Translations under genes and position numbers: made by a program | The notes under the pieces: model-generated | Told to the model about the DNA's origin: nothing | The model's database searches: none | The model's input: the letters and a program-made list of their open reading frames with translations, nothing else | Shown here: piece after piece, positions 11,891-22,572 of the stretch | Numbering within the stretch: the first letter of the stretch is position 1 | Layout: every line of letters starts with the position of its first letter | NCBI GenBank assembly: GCA_030998225.1 | Contig: JAPYXD010000701.1 | Location: 10,400,501 to 10,464,500, forward strand | Direction of reading: 5' to 3' | DNA: 64,000 bases | Source: Diplolepis rosae | Taxonomy: Eukaryota; Arthropoda; Insecta; Hymenoptera; Diplolepididae

Positions 11891-12581
11891 TCAACTTATT
11901 AAATTAAAATAAGTTTGAAAACTTTTCATTTTGATTGAAGTATTTAATTAATTAATTAATAAAAATAATTAATTACTAAAATTAAAAATTACTAAATTGA
12001 AGATTTTTATTAATTTTTAATGGCAAAATTTAATAATGAAAGTTATACTTAAGATAATGATGGAACAGTTTTTGAAAAACGTTCGGAACAATATCTCAGT
12101 CTTTTTACATACGCAAAATTTTGTTTTTTCCCGAAAATATGACATTGTTGACACACGTGTTGCATAATTGGCAACTGACCAAATTTCAATGCCAATTTTC
12201 TACCACCTGCAAGATTTCTAATATGCAACAAAAGTTAGCAAGACATTAAGAATCGTAGGTTAGCAGTTAATGTTTACGATTGCTTGACCTAACTAAACAT
12301 TTTTACTTTTGTGAATTATCCACAGAATTGAATTTTTAAATAAAACTGAGTCAGGTGTATATTTGTATATTTCCTTCTCGGACTTTTCAATTTATTTCTT
12401 TGGATCATGGCGACATTCCTTACTGATTTACAGTTTGATTTACATAAATTTTGCATCTCCCTGATGAACAAGTAAAAACTATGTTGATTCATAAAGATTA
12501 ATGAATTGACATTTTTCATTAGTGGTTATTTCATGAATTTTGAATAGATAAACTAACATATCTGGGAATTCGAATTAAGTA
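11891..12581. other. AT-rich stretch, no supported gene
   Basis: Two minus frames (12049-12231, 12316-12519) are short and unsupported. Confidence 0.45.
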
Positions 12582-13179
12582 CAATACTGATCAAAAGTAT
12601 TTCACCATTTGTTTTCGGATATCCACTTTAATGCTCCCAATTTCTGTGGAACAATGTATACAAATTTTTTCTCCAAAAAATCAGTTCCGGCCGAAGTTAT
12701 CTAACTAATTCTAATATAGGAAAATATCACAAAAAAATATAAAATTTCAATGTGTTCATAAATTATTCATAGCTTCCGAAATAATGAATATTTTTCAATG
12801 TTCTTGGACTCGTTTTGAAGATCAATTTCTATGGAATTTTTTCAGCTCATGGCGAAATTTGTTTTCAAACATTTTTTCCTCATTTTTGCCTCTTGTAGAA
12901 CTTGAATATAAAAGTACTGAAAATTCCGAAACAACTTAAAAAAATGCCACAGAATTGTTTTGATAAATTCGCTCAAAAAAATTGAAAAGTGTTCAATAAT
13001 TTGGGATATTTTCATAATTTACGAAGACACAAAAATGTTATCTTTTTTCGGACATCTGCTGACAGAATTAAGTTGCTAAGGGCTGATTCTTTATAGAATT
13101 TCGATGTCTTTTTAGAAATTTTGGATAAAAGTTTCATAGAAATTATGAGCATTCAAGTAAATACTTTTGATCGGTACTG
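12582..13179. mobile_element. Tc1-type MITE, TA target duplication
   Basis: The ends CAATACTGATCAAAAGTATTT and (inverted) CAGTACCGATCAAAAGTATTT are flanked by TA at 12580-12581 and 13180-13181. 'ACTG.TCAAAAGTA' ends are typical of Tc1-like elements. About 600 bp, no transposase frame. Confidence 0.8.
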
Positions 13180-13926
13180 TATGTTTGTTTTTAGAATTTC
13201 CATAAATTAATTATGCATTTTAAACTCTAATTTAGCAAAATTCAAATCTGGTTTTAAGTATCAGATAATTAAAAAGCAAAATATCGTTTCTGGGTCCTTC
13301 AACTCGTCTGGAAACTCTCGATTTTTTCGGTGTAAACATCGACCTCTTTACGATAATCGATAGAAGGTCGATCAGTTGATCGGAAAAGGCATAAACTGAG
13401 CCAGCCGGTATTTAATCGGGTTAACTGGTCCCTTTTTGAGATACTTGAGTTTCAAGTGCATTTGCATAATTCACTTTCAAGAAAGCGAAAGTAAAAAATG
13501 AAAGTATAAAATTATTTTTAAAACTACGTAACTTTAATTGAATGTAAGCAGTGGCAGAAATTTCAAACTCAACTAATTAATTTATTTAACAACATTCGAT
13601 GAAATATCTTTGAAAAATAATATTTTTGCCTCCGATAATATCATTCAATATTCATCAAAAAGTCTAATTAAAAATTACGATTTTCATTTTTTAGCATCAA
13701 AGATCAAAGAGAAGTTTCTTGCTGCATAAAAAAAAGTTAGGATCAAAAAAGACTTGATTACTCATCACAATGCTTTGGACTCGAGCCATATATTTTTTTA
13801 ATCATCCCAAAATAGCGAAAGAGTGCTAACTTTGAATGCCAATCGCTAATTTTTGATTATCTTCAACAAATCAAATAAACACACTGGCTTGTTTGATATT
13901 TCCGTTGTAGATCCCTGGAGAGAAAA
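13180..13926. other. No supported gene; shared repeat text near 13545-13590
   Basis: The segment AAGCAGTGGCAGAAATTTCAAACTCAACTAATTAA recurs (also inverted) at about 11515, 43615-43650 and 62955-62995, so it is dispersed repeat sequence. The rest is plain AT-rich DNA. Confidence 0.5.
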
Positions 13927-13930
13927 TTAA

Positions 13931-14564
13931 GGGGATCCGCCACCTTTAATATTTTTATTTTTTGAGTTTAGACCTTTAATACATTTTTTGTATGTTTAGT
14001 ACCTTTATTTAGAAAGGTTGGGGTTTTTAAAAATTCCAGCACCTTTATGTATTTTAAAACTAAAAATTTTGAGTTTTTTGGTAGTTTTTTGACTCTGAAT
14101 AACTTTTCTGTTTTTTAATCAATTGTCATGATTTATTTTTTATTTTGTTCCTTACAATGTCTAGAAACTTTTTAGATATGGAAAAGAAGGTAAAGTGACT
14201 GAAAAAAGTTACAAATAAAATAAAATTAAACAATAAATAAAAATATCCCAAAATATGAAAACAAAAATTTGTAGTTATTTTTTTAGTTAGAGTGTTTTCC
14301 AGACCCAAAAAGTTTTTATACATTGTAAGGAACAAAATAAAAAAAGTATCATGACAATTGGTTGAAAAACAAAAAAGTTATTCAGAGTGAAAAAATGTTA
14401 AAAATTGACCAAAAAACTCAACATTTTTAGTTTTAAAATACATAAAGGTGCTGGAATTTAAAAAAAAAAACCAAAAACTTTGTAAATAAAGGTACTAAAC
14501 ACAATGAAAATTATATGGAAGGTCTAAACTCAAAAAATAAAAATATTAAAGATGGCGGATATCC
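13931..14564. mobile_element. TTAA-flanked foldback MITE with arms of about 250 bp
   Basis: TTAA at 13927-13930 and 14565-14568 flank GGGGATCCGCCACCTTTAAT and (inverted) GGATATCCGCCATCTTTAAT. Both arms contain TTTTGAGTTTAGACC, AGCACCTTTATG, TTTTAGTTTT and GTTCCTTACAATG in mirrored order. It is almost entirely palindromic. Confidence 0.8.
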
Positions 14565-14599
14565 TTAAGAACGAAAATATGAAACAGAACAGAATACTT

Positions 14600-14880
14600 T
14601 AAATGAATTCTACGCTTCATCCTGACAAAAGTTTCGTATAGGAATTCAATCCAAATCCAAATTCATTCGAATTGAACCGGATAAGCCCGAATTGATTCCC
14701 AACCGATTTGTATCCAATGATATTCAAAACTTTTTTTAGATTATTTCGGAAACAAATTGAAAACATAATTGAAATATTATCTGAAACTTTTGCCAGAATA
14801 AAGGGAGGAGAAGAAATTGGAAGTCTTTCGATTGGTTTAAAGTGCGGTCTGATATTAAAGAAAGTATAAAAAACCACTAG
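14600..14880. repeat. Dispersed TCCGAAT-rich repeat, copy 1
   Basis: Degenerate, internally iterated ATTCGAATTGAACCGG/AATTGATTCC text, shared with 15770-16050, 18300-18880, 52425-52640 and 61645-61890. The minus frame at 14617-14877 follows this repeat and is not a gene. Confidence 0.5.
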
Positions 14881-15770
14881 GAGTTTTTTATATTTATGAT
14901 GCTTATCATTGCTTTTCCAATTTGCAGTGAATTAGAGACTGTGCATTTGTTGATTCATATGAATACTCAAGTCTTATGTTTATTAACGCAACGCAATATT
15001 ATTCTGTTTACGATTCCTCGACTGCGAGTAAGTTTCCTCTCTTGTTTCCTCGACCCCTTATCCATGTATCTTTTGCTGTCAGAATGACGTCACTCCCCAG
15101 TCATATTTGCGCTTTGGGTTCCAGACCTTGAGCCCATATTGTCTCTTCAGCCAGACATATGGGCTATGAAAAATCGAAATAGCTTCGAGCTGATTACAAC
15201 GATTTATGACCTTCAGGGATTTTCGTCTGATTAATAATTAAATTTTTTTTTTAATTCAGACTGAATGAAATTGTAATTAAAGATTCAATAAAGCATCAGA
15301 ATTTGCCAGTGAAACAATTTAAAATACGCCTAGCGTTACTCCAAAAACGAATTTTAGAACTTTGGAAATTATCTTTTTATATTTCTAAGTCTTTTCATTA
15401 CATTTCAAAAATAAATGTAGGAACTGGTATATTTTCAAATATGAGACTTTTAAAAATTTTCAGTTCATAATTATTGTCAAGGTTTTATAAATTTTGAAAT
15501 ATAAAATTAAAAGATAAGGAAACATTGATTTTCAGTGTCAAGGAAATCAGAGAAAAAACAAATTTGGAGTACAAAAAAGTAGGTTTGATAAGAAAAATCC
15601 GAACCGTAAAATTAAAGGTTGTGAAAAATAATATCTCCAGGGGATATGGAAAATAAAAACATTGGCGAATTTAAAAACGATAACTAGGAATAATGCATAG
15701 GAAAGAAAATATGAAATTTTCGAATTATAAAAATAACTCCAGAGAATTGAAGAAATAAGATATAAACAGT
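14881..15770. other. No supported gene
   Basis: The plus frame at 14896-15087 lacks coding support. A perfect CRE octamer (TGACGTCA) lies near 15084; the same octamer occurs at about 26455, 34225 and 60811, so it is not distinctive. Confidence 0.4.
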
Positions 15771-16050
15771 TTGAATCTCGCTTGATGCAAATTGTTTAAA
15801 AATCAACCCTATTCTTTCTGGTTCGATCCGAAACAAGTTTTTAATCAGAATCCACCTGAGTTCGAATTGATCTAGATCGATTTTTCAATCCGATCATTCC
15901 AACCTCGGGTTTATTCGGATCGAAGATTCGGTTTGAATCAATCTAAGTTCAGATTAATTCTTATTCATTTGCATCAGAGTTTCGAATTAAACAGAAATGA
16001 TTTTCAACAAATTTGTATCAAACAAGTTCAACATTCGTTCAGATTGAATT
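15771..16050. repeat. Dispersed TCCGAAT-rich repeat, copy 2
   Basis: Short, imperfect ATCCGAA / TTCGAATT / GAATCAATC modules repeat through the interval and match the other copies in style and order. Confidence 0.45.
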
Positions 16051-16055
16051 TCAAT

Positions 16056-16360
16056 TAGGCATTTCCATTTCATTAACAGCTAACTTCACTTCGTCTAACA
16101 CTGAGAGGATTGCTTTCATCGGAAATGTATAGGACGGGATCTTATTTTCGAATTTCGACAGTAAAAAACTATATTTCGAAAACATTATTAGTATTTTGTA
16201 TAACAAAACATATTTTAAACAGTAAATTTTTTTCAAAAAATGCTTCTGTATTGCAAAAAATACAAAATAAGATTCCTTCCTGTACATTCCCAATGAAAAA
16301 AATTCCTTCAGTGTACGATGAACTGAAGTTAGTTGTTTATGGAAATGAAAATGCCTAATT
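16056..16360. mobile_element. Palindromic MITE with TTAGGCATTTCC ends
   Basis: TTAGGCATTTCCATTTCATT is mirrored by GGAAATGAAAATGCCTAA. Inside, ATAAGATTCC/ GGATCTTAT and AGCATTTTTTGAAAAAAA pair as well. Both strands give mirror-image frames (16051-16293 minus, 16110-16358 plus), the expected artefact of a palindrome. Confidence 0.65.
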
Positions 16361-16379
16361 CAAAACTTTTTCCAGAGAA

Positions 16380-16920
16380 GTTTCGCATGTCCTGCATGGG
16401 CGAAGGATTAAGAGAAACTGGCAACACTGTATTACCGACATCCTAACCTACTTCTTTTTCCTCGTGTTTTCCGTGTCTGGGAGGCCAATGGAAAGGGTGG
16501 TATTTGAAAACAATGACATCGATCCCCTAGAAAGGAGGGTAACTTTGTGGCGCCATTAAGTCTACACTTATGTGGTCTCAAAGGTATGACTCTCCCATAA
16601 GTTACGCCTATTTTTTACCTTTGCATAGTTCACGCCTAACTTTAACCCCGATAGAAACTAAAAAGAGTTTAAAACCTGGCTCAAAGAAGTTCCGAAATTA
16701 TTCTTTATGAATGAAATAACGAAGGTCGAATTCCGGCCTTCCAATCGTCATTAGAATACATCGTGCTTTATTTAAAATTTTACGATGTCACTCTAAACGA
16801 AACACCGTTATTTTATCATAAATATTCAGATCAGGAGACGAAAGAAATTATGCGTTCGCTAGTCATCAATTAAAATGTACTGTTATCGTGAAAAATTCAT
16901 CTTTCTTGTTTAAAAATGTT
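16380..16920. other. Unique-looking stretch, possible regulatory DNA
   Basis: Lower AT content than neighbours (for example GGCGAAGGATTAAG, AACTGGCAACACTG, GGCGCCATTAAG). No open frame of note and no clear initiator or donor, so no call beyond that. Confidence 0.25.
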
Positions 16921-18065
16921 TCGCCAATATTAAAATGAAGAATTATATTGATCCTTAATAATCAATACATGTAGTATGACATTGAATTTAGGGTCATAAA
17001 TAAAGAACTCCCAGTTAAAAAATGTTACGCCTAGAAATACGTATTTTTTAGACCCTCTTGGACGTGAAAAAAGACGTATTTCTAGACGTAACATTTTTTA
17101 ACTGGGAGTTTTTTATTTATGACCCTAAATCCTATATAATACTACATGTATTAATTATTAAGGGTGAAAATAATTCCTGATTTTAATATTGAAAAAAAGT
17201 TGTTAAACAAGAAAGCTGAATTTTTTTTTAATTTTTACTTTTTAAGTGTAATGTATAAAAACATTGTTAAATGCGATAAACATGCCACTAAAGATTGCAT
17301 GATACGGTTAATTTGTTTTTAAACACGTGGAATTGATAGTGGCATGTTTTTCGCATTTAACAATGTTTTTATACATTACACTTAAAAAGTAAAAATTAAA
17401 AAAAAAATTCAGCTTTCTTGTTTAACAACTTTTTTTCAATATTAAAATCAGGAATTATTTTCACCCTTAATAATTAATACATTTAGTATTATATAGGATT
17501 TAGGGTCATAAATAATGAACTCCCAGATAAAAAATGTTACGTCTAGAAATATGCATTTTTCATGTTCAGAAGGATGTAAAAAATACGTCGTAAAGGTCGT
17601 ACTTTTTCACGTCAAAAAGGACGTCCTTTAGTATCCCAATTTCGGACGTCCTTTTTAATCCGAAAAAGTACGACCTTTATGACGTATTCTTTCACGCCCT
17701 TTTTGACCTTAAAAAGTCGTATTTCTAGACGTAACATTTTTTAACCTGTCTGGATGTCAATCAGACATTTCGGCTCTGATCAGAGCCTCCATCAGTGATT
17801 TATTTTCAATCTTATTTAATCGTTCATTTGCGTGTGGTAGACCAATTTTGGAGTTTACTTTCCTTGAATTTGTTTTTACTGCGTTTGGTAGGAAACCGCA
17901 TATTTCCACACAAGTTTGCACTGAAAAGTTAGAAATTTTACGAATGGATGATTAAATAAGATTCAAAATAAATCACTGATGAGGGCTCCGATCAGAGCCG
18001 AAACGTCTGATTGACATTCAGTTTTTTATTTATGACTCTAAAGCCAATATAATACTACGTGTCTT
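16920..18065. repeat. Chain of four back-to-back palindromes
   Basis: A unit (TTAATAAT, ACATGTAGTAT, TTTAGGGTCATAAATAA, CTCCCAGTTAAAAAATG, TACGYCTAGAAATACG) occurs forward at 16958-17045, inverted at 17073-17165, forward at 17465-17552 and inverted at 17715-17745, continuing at 18022-18065. Hairpin centres fall near 17058, 17310, 17648 and 17880. The second hairpin has arms of about 200 bp that look nearly identical. The fourth is a separate insertion at about 17746-18021. Confidence 0.8.
17746..18021. mobile_element. Palindromic MITE inserted in the palindrome chain
   Basis: TGTCAATCAGACATTTCGGC, then TCTGATCAGAGCC, is mirrored by GGCTCCGATCAGAGCC and GAAACGTCTGATTGACAT. It interrupts the repeated TTTTTTAAC-TGGGAGTTTTTTATTT unit, whose two halves can be matched to the intact copies. 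Confidence 0.7.
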
Positions 18066-18299
18066 TTTAATAAATAACGAAAATTCTTAGTGCAGAATTC
18101 ATCATGGATTTTAGCGAATTGCTGGCATTACCGAAATATTTATCCAAACAATTCAATATTTACAATCCACGATTGCAAAAATATAACAATTTATCATCGA
18201 AATTTTGTCAGAGAGCCTGAGACAACAAGTTAAGAGAAATTTATTGTCACCTTGGCCAAGGCAATTCGATGATGATTAATGGCAAATAATCGCATACTG

Positions 18300-18880
18300 A
18301 CCCTGGCACATGTTAGGGATTTAAAAAATTCCTATTCCTTCCATTCCGCCCTATTTCGAAATCTGACATTCAGAAAAATCTTTTCCATCTCAATCCGCTT
18401 AATCTGGAGTCCGTCGAAGAAATTCCAAACCAAATCAATCCGGTCAGCCCGAAACTTCTACTACAGAAACAATATTTACCCTGCCGGAAGTTTTGGATTG
18501 GAACGAATCAGAATTATCCCTGTACATCCCAAAATCTGTTTCTGAACCATTCCGAACTAATCCGAAAAATATTTTGAATCTCTTGCGATGCAATTAGCTT
18601 TCGAAATCAATCTGATTAACTCCCGACTTCAATCCGAACGAGTCTGAACCAAGTTTTCAATCTGAATGAATCCGGGTCAGAATGATGTGGATTGAATATT
18701 CGATCAAGATCAATCCGGCTCTTATTGATGCGAATTGAAAACTAGCTTCGAATTAATTCGGAATAAAGTCCCAGATTGGTTTTTAATCGCTTTTCATTGA
18801 ACGAGATTTAACAAATTTCTCGGATTGGTTCAGAAACCGATTTTGGAATCTCTCGAATTAAATTTCTTTTCGAAACTTTC
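18300..18880. repeat. Dispersed TCCGAAT-rich repeat, copy 3 (longest)
   Basis: About 580 bp of degenerate AATCCGAA/GAATCAATCC modules. The plus frame at 18279-18545 tracks the repeat and is rejected as a gene. Confidence 0.5.
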
Positions 18881-19083
18881 GCCAGGGTGATTCCATGAAT
18901 AGCCATTATTTAGATACCAAATAGTTATTCACGATGGCAGTAAAATATTTGAATATGAAAGAAACTTTTATCTCATAATGCCTTTTTAAGTTCCCTATTT
19001 ATCAATCTTCAACAGGAGTGAACAGGAGTTTTAAAGAAGAGTCAAGCTTCCTATAAACGCAAAAACCATAAAGACTAAATTGT

Positions 19084-19108
19084 CAAGATGGCGTGTTGCT
19101 ATGGCAAC
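19084..19108. promoter_or_regulatory. YY1/Pho-type site beside an RFX X-box
   Basis: CAAGATGGCG (19084-19093) matches the YY1/Pleiohomeotic core. GTTGCTATGGCAAC (19095-19108) differs by one base from the RFX X-box palindrome GTTGCCATGGCAAC. The two sites are adjacent. The surrounding 150 bp is less AT-rich than average (CTCTCCTGGATCACCTCTGCC). RFX sites of this kind drive ciliary genes in many animals; the target gene here is unknown. Confidence 0.5.
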
Positions 19109-20053
19109 ATGTTGTTCTCTCCTGGATCACCTCTGCCTCCGAATTCCCCTCCCATAATTTTAAACCCTCATCCAGTTTCATTCGGTGTTGGAATCGCTTT
19201 TGCGAAGATGCGTGACTCGTTTGAGGAACTTGTATGCAATATCATCCAATAGAATTTAAGCATCTAAAGTCTAAGGTGATGAAAAAGTAGAAGCCTCTTT
19301 CATTTATCGACCGAAAACCGACGCACTATTTTCCCAATTCGATGCATCAGGTATTGAATTTGGATAAGCAAATTATTCATATTATTATCAAATAAGGATA
19401 AGGCTCTTTCTTATCTTCTAGACAAGACTCCAATCCAATATCGTTTAGAGGATTTAAAAGTAATCTAAAGATAAACTCATTTATTAACGAGGCCTGCAAA
19501 ACGATTAGCTCTGATTCCCATTATCCATTATCTGAAATTGCAAGCGTTCTTATCACCACGTCATCAATTGTTGATGAACACTCAACATCACTACTTTAGT
19601 CTAGAACCATCATTTATATAGTAGCAACCAGCTACAAATATTGTGGATAAATCATTCATAGATTCTCGCCAGTCGTCAAATCTTCATTAAGCATTATTAC
19701 AATGGGGTGAATCATCTTAATTATTTATAGCATATCCAAAGTCCCGCATTGATCCCCAAATCACACTTGTGCCCCAATCAACTTTCGGAGAGAATCACAC
19801 TTTTTGAATTTGATGGAAATCCATTGTTCCTTAAATTCCCTAAGGATATGAATCGTTAGATGGATTAGAGCAGGTGATCAGATGGAATTTTATTCTAGAT
19901 TTTAAAAAGGATGAAATTAAAACTCCTTGGCGAAACGGTTTTCTAATTGTGCCGGAATTCCGAGTTACCATTCAGTCGACTGAAACGTGACTTTTGAAGC
20001 AGCAGAAGCACACTTTTAAAATTTCCAGAAATTAGAGGATGCCAGGATTTTAC

Positions 20054-20545
20054 CTGAAGAGTTTGGTGCGGTTCAATTAACGGAAACTCCAAAATCCGTT
20101 AAAAGTTCTCATTGAAAGTAGAATTCACTGGCTCAGTTTCGCTTTTCTTTGCTTCATCACTCGCGACACACTGGACGCGCGCTCTTTTTTTGGCAGGTTT
20201 GGGATCTCGGAGTGAGAGAGATGGATTTCGATTGAGAGCAGGGGGAGAAGGATGAAGATAAAGTGGAAGAGGAACTGGGGTGAGTAAAGATAGAGCAAGA
20301 GAGACAGAAAGGGTGAAATGAAACGGGAGGAGGGAAAGAGTCGGAGAGAGAAAACTGTTCCGAACAAGTATAGGGCAATGTCAAAGCGAATCAGGTTCGA
20401 CTCGAACTGACTCGAACTGAAAACCGAGTCACAGGCTCGTGCTTCTTCGCTCATGCACCACGCCTGCGTTCGGTTTTACTTCTTGCCGGCCGTAAACAAC
20501 CGAGTTCTGCCGAACTTTCCTGGAGATCTCCACCTATCGATACTC
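20054..20545 (-). promoter_or_regulatory. Candidate promoter island and first exon
   Basis: This is one of the least AT-rich blocks in the window. It holds a perfect DRE palindrome TATCGATA at 20535-20542, a GAGA-rich tract at 20205-20355 and several TCAGTTCG initiator-like motifs. On the minus strand a donor-like CTTCAG|GTAAAATC falls at 20054; on the plus strand GGAACTGGG|GTGAGT falls at 20280. I favour a minus-strand start with a pyrimidine-rich untranslated exon, but it could be bidirectional. The 109-residue minus frame (20125-20454) is low-complexity and probably UTR. Confidence 0.4.
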
Positions 20546-21275
20546 GGTATCGAAAAATTGAAGATTTAAAAAAAATTTCAGTCTAATTTAATGAAGGGAT
20601 ATAAAACAGCATTTCTCGTATCAATTTTTGATCTTTAGGTCTTGGTGTTGATTTCTTTAGTCAGTTTAAAATTTTTCAGTAATTTAATGTTGGCTTCCTT
20701 TTCAATTTTCAAGGTGAAGTTCAGCTTTAAAAGGAAAATGGTTCCAAATCATCTGATGTCAATTCTGTTTTCAGAGAAGATCAGAAATCAGTTTTGAAAT
20801 CGATGTTTGAAGAACTGGTAACTTCAAATTTCGAGTTGATGCTCCAAAATATTTTGGAGTAATTCTAGATTTATGCTCGTATACTGATCTGAAGTAGAGT
20901 ATTTCAAGATTGGAAAAGTAAAATTGAATTTCGGCACATTTCTAGTTTGGAGGATTAATGATCGTTAATTTTTTATTTAAAAAGTAGGTCTTCTGAGATT
21001 TTTTGGAGTTGATAGTTTATGAATAAACATAGATTTTTTAAATGGTATAATAATTTAATCCTTTTGATTATGACAGAACTATTTCCAAATTTGTTAATTG
21101 TTAATAATCGTATATCCATTCACTGTCGCCATCCAGCGACGAGTCAGAGAATCACTGAAGGTAACTTGTATTGGAATTGTATCGTACAAAATCCATATCA
21201 CAAAATAAAATGTTCTTTCCTATTAAATAATTCTAATAGACATCACAACATTTATTGGATTTTTTAGAACGTTAA

Positions 21276-22569
21276 GATCGTTGTCGTGACTAAAATCAGG
21301 TCTTAAGATAAAAAAGTTTTTGTATGATTTGAAGACGAAATTATATTATCAGATGTATCTTATGAATGAAAAAACACTATTATTAATGGACAAAAGTTAA
21401 AATTTACGAAAAATAATACTTTCAACAATGTTTTTTCTAATATAATTTTTCCTTACTATATAGCTTTTTACAAATTTTCTAAAAATGATTGGATTTTCAT
21501 AAATCATGGCTTATTTTTTCGGAGGGATTATACTCTACAATTCTACCGTTTCTAATTTTACAAATAAGTAGAAAAATTTCAAATATAATTATTTTTAATA
21601 AAAAATATATTTTTTTTAATATTATAAATTCTTTGAACGATTTATGATAGTGAAAAATTTATTTTTAAAATTGGAATCAGTAGAGCTGTTAAGAATATTT
21701 TCCACAAGAAAATAGGACATGATTTATGGAAATCCAATCAGTTTCAAAAAATTGGTAGGAAGTGACAATAAGGAAAAATTCTATTACAAACAACATTATT
21801 AAAAGTATTATTTTTCATAAGTTGAACATTTTTTCATTTAATTTCACTAAAATGAAGATTTTTAGTAATTTATAATGGCAAAATCGAATGATAAAAGTTA
21901 AACTTAAGTTAGAGTTATCGTACCAAAAATCATGTCGCTGAGACAAAAAATTTTCTATGGTATTATCATTTTAAATGATATTATCAGTCATGTCTTCTGT
22001 AAAAAAAATACATTATTTGTAATGGGAAAAATGTTTAATTTATATAAAATAATACTTTTAATCATTCTTTGCAATATAATTTTTCTTTAATATCGATTCT
22101 TACCAATTTTTTAAATTTAAGATTATTGGATTTTTATAATTCATGGCTTTTTCAGGGAAAATATTCTCTACAAGTCTACTGTTTCCGATTCCGAAAATAA
22201 GCAATAAATCTTCAAATATAATTATCAAAAAAAATGTTTCTTTTCAAAAAACTCATTCAACGATTTCAGCTACTGAAAACTTTGCTTTTAAAATTGAAAA
22301 CAGTAGAATTGTATAGAATATTTTCCCCGAACAAATAAGCCATGATTTCTGAAAATCCAACCAGTTTTAAAAAATTGGTAAGAAGCGATAGTAAGGAAAA
22401 ATTCTATTACAAATAACATTATTGAAAGTATTATTTTTCGTACGTTTTAAATTTTGTTTCATAAAAAATAATGTTTCTTTCATAAGAAATGACTAATAAT
22501 ATGTTTCCAAGTCTTAAAATTGTAGAAAAACTTTTTTTTCCAGAGACCTGATTTTTGGCACAACTACCT
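21276..22569. mobile_element. Family E TTAA-class element, copy 2 (two units in tandem)
   Basis: Starts after TTAA (21272-21275). An internal restart follows TTAA at 21904-21907 with TACCAAAAATCATGTC. It ends in CCAGAGACCTGATTTTTGGC then ACAACTACCT. Mirrored AAAACTTTTT, GATTTGAAGAC and TGTCTTATGAA blocks make each unit a foldback. No transposase frame. Confidence 0.65.
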
Positions 22570-22572
22570 CAA

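Noticed and set aside
16051..16358. Two similar ORFs on opposite strands
   Set aside because: Mirror-image artefact of a palindromic MITE.
20125..20454. 109-residue minus ORF as a membrane protein
   Set aside because: Ser/Leu/Phe-rich because it reads a pyrimidine-rich tract; overlapping frames are equally open. It fits an untranslated exon or promoter better than a gene.
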